From contig NJFT01000353.1 in assembly GCA_002221725.1 (NCBI GenBank), forward strand, positions 1-27,189: 27,189 bases of DNA, written 5' to 3'. The position numbers and the translations under genes were made by a program. Each line of letters starts with the position of its first letter. The first letter of the stretch is position 1. Positions 1 through 10,275 of the stretch are shown here, in pieces. A model generated the notes under the pieces. That model saw only the letters and a program-made list of their open reading frames with translations, had not been told where the DNA came from and made no database searches. Source of the stretch: Scedosporium boydii. Its lineage: Eukaryota > Ascomycota > Sordariomycetes > Microascales > Microascaceae.

Positions 1-41
<41 letters not shown>
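1..41. repeat. Poly(A) run at window edge
   Basis: The window opens with 41 uninterrupted A residues followed by ordinary mixed sequence. It could be the 3' tail of a retroposed element lying to the left, a simple homopolymer, or an artefact of a contig end. The sequence immediately to its right shows no recognisable element, so these options cannot be separated here. Confidence 0.9.
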
Positions 42-42
<1 letters not shown>

Positions 43-95
43 CACAGGCGGTTTTGTACTCGGAAGGTGGCGTTCGAGGGAAAAGCGGTGACCAG

Positions 96-104
96 TACGG
101 AGTA
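96..104 (-). repeat. TACTCCGTA word (family member)
   Basis: This is one of four exact copies of TACTCCGTA or its complement TACGGAGTA in the window. The others are at 6721-6729, 6728-6736 (overlapping the previous copy by two bases) and 14218-14226. All lie outside the coding exons. A word of the related TACTTGTA type begins at the end of this copy (103-110). Confidence 0.85.
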
Positions 105-110
105 CTTGTA
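103..110 (+). repeat. TACTTGTA word (family member)
   Basis: TACTTGTA or its complement TACAAGTA occurs at 103-110, 183-190, 386-393, 606-613 and 7064-7071. I noticed none in the gene-rich right half. It shares the TAC...GTA ends of the nine-base words, with a two-base instead of a three-base centre. Confidence 0.75.
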
Positions 111-1542
111 GGTTAGCGCGTGGTGTTGGTGTGTAACTTGTACTTGTTGAAGGCGCACACAATAAAGCGTTTTGATGGTGAATACTTGTACATGTGGTGT
201 GTGTGGGGGTTTGGCCACAACGCCCTCATATCGACACCATTGATCTCGCAATTCTCGTCAATTAGGGGCTCTTTTCTTCGCTGGTCAAACAATGTGGAAA
301 CAGGCAGGAAAAACAGGACAGTCTACCAAGAAGACGGACGAGAGCCCCGACCGAAGTTTATCAGGAAAGAGAGCTCCTTCAATGTTACAAGTACTCCCCT
401 CGCAGGAAAAAATGCTGCCAACAGGGGGTGCGCGAAAGAGGATGCATGTGGGTGGGGCGGCGTGAGGTAGGACTGGGACTAGGCAGCTTGTTGCTGCAAG
501 TGGTTGTAAACTACACAAAAAAGTATGGTACGTACTAATAGACTAGTTCAATGTTGTAATACTAGTTGCAGTCCTCTTTTGAAGGAGTTGATATGAGGTA
601 CGGGGTACTTGTAACAATGTTGGACTCCCTGACAAGTGAAGAAGTGAAGAGGACAAGACATTGATCCATGGATGTCTGCACACTAGAGACCGTTCTTGTC
701 TCCCATACGCATCGATAATCTTGGTTTTATGCGGTATTCAATGTAAAGTGACCTGCGAATGACGCAAAGCATATGCTCCCTTACTGAAGAAGAGCCTTGA
801 GGAAAGGAAATCGAAGTCTCAAGGACGGCTCGTACTTCGCGGTCAATTAAGGACAAATCGATCGATAAGAGTTAATCTAGGTATGATACTATCTCCTTAG
901 CGCCCCTGCACCTCTCGAGCTTAAAGTTGCAAGACAATCTTGAACGGGCAAAATCGAGGAACAAGGCAGACCAAGGACTGTCGATGGCGAATGAGATGGC
1001 TGAAACCAGCACATTGCATACTTTGTACGCCCTCGGTTTGAGTGTGGTGTTCTACTTTGATAAAAACACTTGATTGAGACGAGACGAATCAGAGCATCCT
1101 GGGCATCCTGAGCATAGGGGACCGATTGCTCACGACTGAGACGCTACGGGTCACTAGTTACCTGTTTGCGCGGGACGGATCATAGCTTAGTCTCCCCAGG
1201 TGATAGCGTCTTCGCTCCACGGGGTCAGAGCAGTTCTTGCGAGACATTGTGGAGAGTGACTTCGTACGCGGGCGGTGATGCGTTGTTGATACAGGGAAGC
1301 AGGAAACTGGATTCGGACACCAGCATGGGAAAGGGATAGAGTCAAATGGAGCTGGGCATTGGCTGGTTGGAGAGCTCCCAGAAGTGCGGCTCTTCCAGGG
1401 AATCCCTGTTAAGCGAGTGCTACCAGGGGGTGCAGGTCACTGGTGTAGTGGACCACACCGAGGAGAGGGGTTTCCCAGGTTTCTTACAAAGTACGTACTC
1501 ACGACGATAGAGAACATTTGATGCTTTGGTGTATGGTAACTT

Positions 1543-1568
1543 CATACTTCGTAATCATACGAAGTATG
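1543..1568. repeat. Perfect inverted repeat of TACTTCGTA
   Basis: The arms CATACTTCGTA (1543-1553) and TACGAAGTATG (1558-1568) are exact reverse complements separated by ATCA. Each arm contains one copy of the nine-base word that recurs through the gene-poor arm. The core ACTTCGTA also occurs in the arm of the phage P1 loxP site, but the spacer length and outer bases differ. Confidence 0.95.
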
Positions 1569-2167
1569 CATACAGCTGGGCTGGGAAAGAGAAGGCAACT
1601 TGATAGAGAGGTGGGGGGAGAGCTTGTGATGTGAAGCACATGCTGTATTGAGTATTGAAAGGGAGAATCCGGAGAGGATCTTGCACTGGAACATAATGCG
1701 TACATATGCGGATGTCAACATCACCTACCCTATTTCATGTACATACATAATCTACAAAGCAGTGGACGCTCGTCTTGTCTCTTGTTCCTGCCGAAGCAGA
1801 GACAATCATCCCTCCCACCCCTCATTTCACGCATCCACACTACCCGTACTTGGAGGATGTAAGGATGTATCTGGTGCGTGCCCGCAGTCGAGTGGGATGC
1901 TGTGTTACCCATTCCGTGGGGCACCCACAGCCTCCATCGAGTGCACACATGAGTATTATGTATCAAGTGCAAGTCCGGAAACAGAGAATGAAAGGATAAA
2001 AATCAAATGTAAATGAAAGAGGCCCGAAACTACCAGGGTGGGGGTTTGCAAAGATCCCACAGCGTTTAATCCCTTCTAGTCTGGCCATCAATAACCTTAA
2101 CGGCCCCAGAGATGGCGTTATATTCCGCTAGTAAGGGACGCGGCACAAATATTGTGGTCTCAGTGGC

Positions 2168-2284
2168 TATTTCCTTTTGTTTTCTTTTTTTTTCTTTCCC
2201 CCTTTCTCTTGCACTTTTGTCTTCCCTTTTTTTTTCTGGTTCCTTTTCTCCCCGCGTCCTGAATTGCTTTCTTTTTCTTTCCCC
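2168..2284 (+). repeat. Long pyrimidine-rich tract
   Basis: About 115 bases are made almost entirely of C and T on the plus strand, with T runs of nine or more and only scattered purines. Such tracts are common in fungal promoters, but no gene follows on the plus strand, so its role is unknown. It could also be simple-sequence expansion. Confidence 0.8.
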
Positions 2285-2508
2285 ATGCGCCGATGCTTCG
2301 TGAGCCGAGACCCGAGGAGGTGGCACACGGTGGGTGGCGGGGGCGCTTGCACTGTGACCGAGGCCGAGGAGGAACGGAAGGCATGAGGCGATCAAATGCC
2401 AATGCTACCGCAACCACAACTACTGGCTGGAAAGGAAGGGTTCTTCTTTTTTTTCATGTAGATAGCGTTGAGGGAAGGGATCCGGGACGTTGCTTCAGCG
2501 CAGTAAAA

Positions 2509-2529
2509 ATGTAATTACCATAATTACAT
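2509..2529. repeat. 9-bp inverted repeat, AT-rich
   Basis: ATGTAATTA at 2509-2517 is followed by CCA and then its exact reverse complement TAATTACAT at 2521-2529. It sits in gene-free sequence and could be a protein-binding dyad or chance. Confidence 0.85.
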
Positions 2530-2864
2530 GTCGTCAAATCGAGAGTCGCGAGCTCAGACAAGCGAATCTCAGTTCCTTGGTTATCGGACTACAAACATGG
2601 CTACCTCAGACCCGACTCTGGCCCAGAAGACATCAATTGATTCGTATCTTTTGTCTCTTCGATAATCTTCCGCGGCTTTGCGATTTGCAACACGAGGGGA
2701 TGAACGGAGAGGACTATTGACCCTGTGTCAGCGGCTATGAGCCGAGCTGGGCCAAGCCAGGTGGCGAACGCGAAAATTGATCATCCCGAGCTCGGGATAA
2801 TACGAAGTGTGAAGAAGCCGTGGTTATGATTCATCAATCTCTGAAATAGTAAGTTGCAGCCTTG

Positions 2865-2873
2865 TACGAAGTA
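2865..2873 (-). repeat. TACTTCGTA word, dispersed copies
   Basis: Exact TACTTCGTA or TACGAAGTA occurs at 1545-1553, 1558-1566, 2865-2873, 3561-3569, 4027-4035, 4360-4368, 5350-5358, 6142-6150, 7808-7816, 9616-9624 and 17969-17977. Ten of the eleven copies are in the first 10 kb and none is in an annotated exon. One-base variants occur at 2811-2819, 6167-6175 and near 7892. With equal base use, about 0.2 copies would be expected in the whole window. Confidence 0.9.
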
Positions 2874-3079
2874 AGTGTAGGCGGGATCCCCTCTCGATCA
2901 CACCTCACTTGATGCATCTTAACCTCTTTGGTGCTGATACCCGGATGGGTCCAGAGGCCTTTGCCTTTGCAGCAAAGGAACACAATTCCATTCGAGCCCT
3001 CGTACGAAGAATGTTGCATACTAAACTTAAGCGCGTTCGTTTTGAAAAGGTAGGTGGGTCTACAAAGGTAGCGACTCAT

Positions 3080-3093
3080 CGATTGATCAATCG
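3080..3093. repeat. 14-bp perfect palindrome
   Basis: CGATTGATCAATCG is its own reverse complement and is followed at once by another CG-rich, ATCG-containing word. It lies in gene-free sequence, and no gene with a supported start is adjacent. Confidence 0.9.
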
Positions 3094-3843
3094 CGCAATC
3101 GCGTAGCTTGCATAGTGCCCACGGCCCACGTTCCGTTCAGTGCTGCTGTCGTTCGATCTTGTGATGTATCATATTTGAGGATCCGGGAGGCCGAAAAGAC
3201 CCGGTACGAGGTTGGCTCCTGCGTTAGCCTAGTGATCGTCAGTGAGCTTTTGCTTCGAGCACAGCGCATTTGCGGTTGTAACCGCTAAAAAAACGATCTA
3301 TGTGAGGAAAGCAGGAATGGATCAATTCTGTAGCCCTAGGGTCGCGGTCATGAAGGGATCAATAGGAGACACCGTTAACGCCGCTCCAATTCTTCACGAG
3401 CACCAGGTAGTGGGACTAGCCTGGCTTGTGCATAATCTACTCTTCAGAACGTTGAAGTATGCATGTTAGTTTACCATCTTTAAAGTTGGTTCACATTGAT
3501 GTGCAAGTATCACACCACTTCGTAGAAGGTCAAGACCCAAGACGCCCCTTCATCATAAACTACTTCGTACACTACAACCCCTGTGCTAGTTCGCCTGTAA
3601 ACGACCAATAACCCAACCAGGGCTGGAGCTGGGGAACCTGGAACGAACTGGAACTTGCGGAATGCTACTGTGTACGACAGGCCGAGCAAGTGATTTTGAA
3701 ATTTTCAGTTCCAACAGGGGGACCCTGCTAGTTCGGTCCAGTGTGATGGAAACTCTCTGATCCGTGCCCGAGTAATTTGCCCAGTTATCAAACCCTCGGT
3801 GAGGTGAACAGCAACTACAACCGGAAAGAGTATCAAAACCTTC

Positions 3844-3900
3844 AAAAAGAAGAAAAATGAAGAAGAAAAGAAAAAAAAATAATAATAATAAAAAAGGGGG
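3844..3900 (+). repeat. A-rich tract with AAT microsatellite
   Basis: This is a purine-rich stretch dominated by A and AG-rich words, containing a run of nine A residues and then four AAT-like units. It ends in G5. It is low-complexity sequence with no coding evidence. Confidence 0.85.
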
Positions 3901-5950
3901 TTGAAAACTTGCAGAATTTTCTAGCACTTACGAATATTCTCCCGAGCAACGCCCCGGCCCTAAACATTGCTCTATTTCCTCGAGGCCTGATTTGTATTTT
4001 TTTTTTTCTCTGGGTCAATTTTTACGTACGAAGTAGTATCCATTGATGACGGTCAATGAGGCCGGGACCCACCGATTATGAGTCGTCCAAGAGCCTCGGA
4101 CGAGCCTTGTTTGGGCCACGGTTTGGGTTGGCATTGATCATAAGGTTATTCGCCTTGACGAATGTTATGTGCAGAGAGACGCTTCTTCTGGTGCGTCTCC
4201 GGGATCTTCCCTGTTTGCCGTACCGAGACAACTAACAAAGGGCGAAGGAATCAAGCAAGGAGAGGAGGTAGAGCTCAGGCTAGTGCTTCGAGTAGTTTAC
4301 ACGGAGGGTCGTCCAGTCCCACTCTGACCCCAATAGTCCTCTCCTAATGTTAGCGCTCGTACGAAGTACATGTACAGAGTTGCTGGCGGAGAGAAAGGAC
4401 TAGCCTGTATGATACTGGAGGGTGACCGAACGTTTCTCTGCCCCGTTCCCCGTTCCCGCATGGTGTAAGCGGGCAACTCTTAGCTTGATATCGTGCAAGC
4501 CCCGCCGAATCGAATCAAGGGTTAGAGACAACGCGGGTTGACCGCTGACTGACACATGGAGAGAATAATTGAACGATCCTAAACTACACTTCAATGGCGT
4601 AGCTGGGCTGGAAGAGCAACTTTTGGGCCTCATGGAATTTCATATGTTGGCCTTCATATTTCTCTCAGTATCAACAAGTTCCTCATGCCTATGGTTCGAC
4701 GATCATGTCAGATACAGACATCACAGACACACCACACTCCGCACGGGGAGACCTGCCAAACCCCGCTTTCGTATGGCCTAGGATCCCAGCACCATTGCGA
4801 TGAGCTGCACGGCATCAATGGCGACATGGCAAAGGACAGCGCCTTCTTCACCCCCTCACCTCCTGCTCCCTCCTCTCCAAGGGTCCACCGGTGCCAGCCA
4901 CCCGTGGAGGAAGCACGTTTTGGATGGATCGATTCGATGTGTGTACAGGCCAATTGTGCGTAAGAGGAGGTGTGTGAATGGTGTGCTGTTAATGCAAGGC
5001 GAGGAATAATAAGTTTAGATAGCACGAGGGTGTGTGTTCGAGCGTTGAGCAGCGCTGGCGGACTCCACACCGATCAACATCTGACACCTTGTGCTCCTGC
5101 GGTTGTGCCGCTTCCTGCAGGACGTTTCGACGCTACAGTACATGATGAGCTGCTCACGCCTTTCCGCATGTTGATATTACTGCTTGTCCGTGTATGCAAG
5201 TGTATTTCCCCTCCGGCCAATCACGCTTTGGGTTATACCTTAACTCTCTCGTAGCTCAAGGAGGGAAGGATAAATCCCTACAGGTAGACCGAGACATTCT
5301 CTTCTTGGAGGGTACCATAGTCATATAGGTAGTTACTTCATAATAGTTGTACTTCGTAGGCCGAGATCAGAGTGCTTAGAATAGATCAGAAGTAGGGGTG
5401 TGTCCCCGCAATAAGCTGCAATGCAAGCCAAAGGTGTGCCCCTTCCCTTGTCATAGCTACCCCCCGTTCTGCGATGATCGTCCTGTATCCATGCCTTGCA
5501 ACCATCTTGTGCATATCTTAAAGGCCATATATATCGAAACCACCAGAGCATTACCATGGACCGGATGGAGATTGGATAGCTGGACCAGTCTCAAAAGTCC
5601 GAGTAGCAGTGAAGACTGCTAGGCTTCGATGTCATTTCACACCACCTCGGGACATCTCATCTGTCCCGCTTCATCTACTGAGTACGCATTCATTTCCTGA
5701 TATCAATATGCCATGCCCGACCAGCCTCGGTGCTCGTGATTCTAATCCATTGACGGGGCTTGGCTTCTGTCCCTTCGTCTTCATGAAGCTTCTTCAAATG
5801 AACAACCCTCCCTCTTGGGATCTGGCTTATTCGTAATGACAATGCCACCAAGTCTTACCTGTTCCGTGTAGGTTGTCGCCCAGCCCAGGCACCCAGCCGT
5901 GTTCTAGTTGCAAATTAATAGAGCATGATGTCACGTTGTTTTCGCGCATT

Positions 5951-5973
5951 GCTGGCTGGCTGGCTGGCTGGCT
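5951..5973 (+). repeat. (GCTG)n microsatellite
   Basis: Five perfect GCTG units plus a partial sixth. It lies in gene-free sequence; the frames through it have no other coding support. Confidence 0.95.
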
Positions 5974-6135
5974 TCGCGCTTCATTGGGGCGCTGGGCACT
6001 GGGCGTTATTAGGGGATGTGGACTTGGATTGAGATTGATGTTCTTTCCTCGACCAACGAAGGTAGATTGGCCGACGCATGTGAGGGAAGCTTGAAAGGAA
6101 GGAAGCTTGGATGAGCGAGTTTGACATCCCAATCA

Positions 6136-6175
6136 CATGCATACTTCGTACATGCATCAATTGATCTACGAAGTT
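6136..6175. repeat. Composite palindromic cluster
   Basis: Two CATGCAT words (6136-6142 and 6151-6157) flank a TACTTCGTA copy (6142-6150). The second is followed by the 10-bp palindrome ATCAATTGAT (6156-6165) and then TACGAAGTT (6167-6175). ACTTCGTA and TACGAAGT therefore form an 8-bp inverted pair around a 16-base centre that itself contains a palindrome. ATCAATTGAT occurs once more at 2632-2641. Confidence 0.85.
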
Positions 6176-7262
6176 TCTACTTGGAAAGGGAAGTTTCAAC
6201 CCAATGTTAACCCTGCTGTCTAAAACGGTTTAAAACTGAGGTGCATCCAAGTGCATTGTTAGTGAGGTGACTTTGCATTTGCATCTCCACGGCTTCGAGT
6301 TCCGAGGCGCTTCGGTTGCGCCTCTTCTCTCCCCATTTCGTCCAAGTGGTGCAAGCCAGGTCCTTGATTGGACGATCCAAGTGTGAGTCAAGGTATTTCA
6401 AAGTTTCTTCCCCGAGCCCTATGAAGTACACTACATACTTCATATCAACCTACAATTAACACCAATTGAACCTCGTGTCGATCCGCAGGAGTGACTGAGA
6501 AAAGTGAAATCAAGTTTGTTAGTTATTATACCGCGGAAGGTCGGTGTTTTCTAGAAATCCGAGACAATGGTCCATTGCAGGGACGGGAGGTGATCGACGG
6601 TGCGTGTTCACATCAGCGAAACCTGGGAGGAATGAGGTGTAAGTTTTCCTCTCAAAAAGCAACACGCCCAGCACGGAATATGCGAACGATTCCCCTGACG
6701 CCCTTCCGCGGTGGGGGGCCTACTCCGTACTCCGTACATCGAATTGTTCATACTGGAGGAACGCGTGTGTGCGTACTCATAGTGTTTAGCAATATTCGAC
6801 CTATGAAATATGGCCACCCAACTGAGTATATATTGTATATCCTGTACTTTCTGTACTTTACAGTAAAGTTGGACTCGTCTCCGGCCTAGCTCCTGAGACA
6901 TGCATCTTCCACCCAAGATAAATCAGTCCAATAGATGGCTTCAATTGATACATTGACCGTTGATGTACTGAGGTATTGGGGGTGGAACGTACGAGATTGT
7001 GTCAATGGACTGAGCGATAGCACATCTTAGGGTTGGCGATCCGGACATGTATCGACGACTTCGTACTTGTAGGTCAGTGATAAAGGTACGGTACGGGTTT
7101 CCAGATTGCAAGCAATATTTGGAGCTTCAATGGCACAGTAAATTAATCGACAGGATTGGATCAATGGTGACAAGGTTGATCGGTCGAGCCCTGTGTAATC
7201 CACCAAGCCACAGATCGAAACTCCAACTGGAGGTCGTCTCCCTCCTCTCTACAAGCCCGCTC

Positions 7263-7279
7263 CACACACACACACACAC
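7263..7279 (+). repeat. (CA)8 microsatellite
   Basis: Eight CA units in gene-free sequence. Confidence 0.95.
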
Positions 7280-10275
7280 TGCCGCCTGTTCATGGCGGTG
7301 CGAAGGTGTATGCCTGGGCAACGGTCCGTAAGGCATGCGGCACCGGCGCGATGATGACGTCCGATCAATTGACGAGTTCTCGATTTAGTTTAAACTACTT
7401 CTGGCCGAGGGAACATCAACACACCCTCAATTCATCCATCATCCTCCGAGGCCTGGTCAGGCCAATCGAAGCTCTTCTGCCAACTTCCAGATTGGCTCAG
7501 ATACTTCAGATTGATTTCAAGGTTCTCCACCTCGTTGCCGACCGCTGTGTTATAAGTGTTATCCGACAGCTCAAAAAGTCTAGTGTTATCATGCTCACCG
7601 CGAATTGTGCCATCAGGCGCGGCCAGGACACCGTCGATCTCAACTCTGTGCCTGGTGCGGTGTAGATCCTCGAGATTCTCGTGTTATCTTCTGAATGTAT
7701 CACTCCGATGCGTCATTCAGCCCATCTAGTCCAGCATCAGTAGAACATCGAACCGCCAACTGAAGTAAAGAATACGGTCTGACTTATCGATCAGTCTTAG
7801 CCCGGTCTACTTCGTAGTTCCACCAGTGAAACTGGGAACCACTCACAACTACTACTAGCAGAGACAACATTGAACCCGTCCGCATACCACCATACTTCGC
7901 ACTTGGCGGCGATGCTGCGTGCCGTCCATAATTGGGACCTAGATGATAAACGTGGTGGTTCAGTTTTAAACTTCTGTGCGGGTGCTTATTCCCACTTTTG
8001 ACGACGCCCCCTTTCTTCTTGGTCCTCGTCTTCCTGGCCTGCAAGTCCACGGACCGGACACGGCAGGAAATGTCCCGGCATCGCGCAAGGGCTCGGAGAA
8101 GCGGCATGGACGGGCGGACGTGCGCAAGAGGGAAGGATATCCAGGTTTTTTTGTGCCCGGACTGGCGGCACCCTGCTGGTCCTGCGGTTGCACCCCAGTA
8201 CAATTGATAACCATCAGGGCACCCCCCGCGTAGTAACAATTGCGTCGATATCGCCAAAGTCGTATCTCCATTCACCGGTGCAACCATCATTGACTCCACG
8301 AGGCGTCCATACTCTGTCACCGATAGTCGATGGAGTGCAAGATAGTAGTAGTCTAGGACCATGAATTGGCAACTCGAGTCTCATCCTAATCACCTGCAGT
8401 GAGACTACTGCAATGTTTCGTTTCCTATCTAAGATAACGACATTCCGCTGATGTTCTCCTCTCCTAGCCCATTCCAACAGGAAACTGGGCTAAGCCTCGA
8501 TTCATTGTTACCTGCCTTCCAGACTGCACCCAATCCCTATCCTATTGATCCTCTTAGGTTATGCTGTACGCCCCTTTGAAAGGCTTATCTCTAGTGTACC
8601 CCTCCACCTCTACTGTTGGAGAAACCTTGCCTCGTACGCTGCAAGTCTACCGATCCCGCATTCTTATCAACCCTCGGTTTCCCGTCTCCTTTTTTTGTTG
8701 TGAATCTTGACGCCACACAGCTAAGCTTCTCCTCCCTTCCCCGCCCCGTCCTTCCTACCCAACTCTCGTCGAAGTCTACAGCAAGCTAGTGGCTTACGAA
8801 TAAGAACCGGGGCCAGGAGGTTTAGACAAGAATGGCGGCCCGGGCGCGTGTGAGGCGTTCACCCGGTGCGATATAGGCTTTGGCGGCAAAGTAAACAATG
8901 GGGCGCCCTGGAGAAAATATCCGTTGTGGCGTCCTCTAGATGCCCTCTTCAGTTGGCCGGGCCGGGGGAGGACCTTTTGCTTCGGAATACACATAAATCC
9001 CGAGCTTTGGTGCCGCCCGATGCTCGTATCCGAGGAAGCTTCAGTTAGGCCCCTCTGGCAACACACTGCTGATCTGAGGACTCGTCATCCATTCTCCGCC
9101 TTGCCCTCAAGATCAACATTCGATTCCGTGTGGCCGACGTGACTACTCCGCCGGAAAGACTGTTAGTTGTTCCAGTTCGTGCTTCGTTTTTACCCTTAAT
9201 TCATCTGTATTTGGCTTCAACCCACCCCTCAGACGGGAAATCTTTATTTAGAGAATGAAGACGTAAGATTTCTTTCTTTCTTCTCGTTACACCATCTCCG
9301 TCGAGACTGGCACGTTCCCCCTTATTCGGCGGAGTTAGAGGAGAGGAGCGAAACGACACAAAACCTTATTTCTCGACAGTTTTGTCGACACCCGGGGTGG
9401 TTTGTACAAAAATGCAAAAGAAAGTTGAGCTACTCGTCTTGGCTTTTTTGCCTGATGCGGCCCGCTCCTGGAAATGGCATAGGAAGAAGGAGGAAGATTG
9501 CTCCTTTTTTTTGTCATCTTGCTTTCTATCTTTGCTTTGCTCACTCAGGAGACCCGATTAAGATTCTTCGCAGGCAGGAGGCTGGGAGGAGCTTAAAATC
9601 AAGGCATCCGTCGTATACTTCGTAGGGGATGGGAACATGAGCTTGAGGATGACGAGATAAGAAGATGACGAGTCCTGCTCTCAATAATGATGCGTCTTCA
9701 CGTGGGATCTGGGAAATAAGATAGATCTGGAATGAAAAGGAATAAATCCTGCCATCGAGACCAGAGGATGGGCTGAGCGAAGCAATCCGTAAACCCGCCA
9801 TCAGAGATGATATCCTAGGTGGAAGCAAACATGACCTCATCCCTCCTCCCAAGGTTATCCGTAGATAACTCTTCCAACAAGTGAGAGCTCTTCCCCCCCT
9901 CATCCCCGAGGCTAGTCAAACGCCAATCTGGCGTCTGCCATGCTCTCTTGCTTCACATCAACGTAATCCCACAAAATAGAAACAAGCGCGAGCACTCCAT
10001 GCGAAAAACAAGGTTCACTTCTACCTCGTTTTGCCTTTCCACCGTTGCCCTGGGGGAAAATGAAAAGAAATTACGTTTAGGGTGGCAAATAACCTTGGCC
10101 CTTTGAACCCCTGGTGTCAACGCCCACTAAGATTTACTTAGTTCTGAGGATGGAACAAAAATGAGCTGGTACTGTATGACTTTCCAAATACAGAGTTCAT
10201 AAAACGTACGTTCTATTTTTTCTTCTTCTTATATATCATATATTTTTTTTCCCTCCTCTCTATCCCGGTGATCTC

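Larger units (their letters stand above)
42..10275. other. Gene-poor region, about 10 kb
   Basis: No open reading frame here resembles a protein family I know, and I found no exon chain with conserved residues and proper splice sites. The longest ATG-initiated frame is 192 codons on the minus strand (7784-8362) and has no recognisable domain. Base composition looks mixed rather than AT-collapsed, so strong repeat-induced point mutation is not evident by eye. The stretch is instead rich in short repeated words of the TAC-N-GTA type, microsatellites, palindromes and a pyrimidine tract, listed separately. No tRNA-like A and B boxes with pairing arms were found. It could be a subtelomeric or lineage-specific arm, an unusually large intergenic region, or the home of non-coding transcripts; the sequence alone does not decide. 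Confidence 0.6.

Noticed and set aside
1543..1568. A loxP site
   Set aside because: The arms share only the ACTTCGTA core with loxP, and the spacer is 4 bp rather than 8 bp.
2066..2417. Lys/Arg/Glu-rich minus-strand frames
   Set aside because: They are translations of the pyrimidine tract read on its purine strand, so the charge pattern is a composition effect.
7027..7035. A TTAGGG telomere unit
   Set aside because: It is a single unit with no tandem copies, so it gives no evidence of a telomere.
7784..8362. A 192-codon ATG frame on the minus strand, the longest in the gene-poor arm
   Set aside because: No recognisable motif, many basic and low-complexity stretches, no CT-rich promoter or conserved partner exon; the length is within what chance allows in 10 kb of mixed composition.
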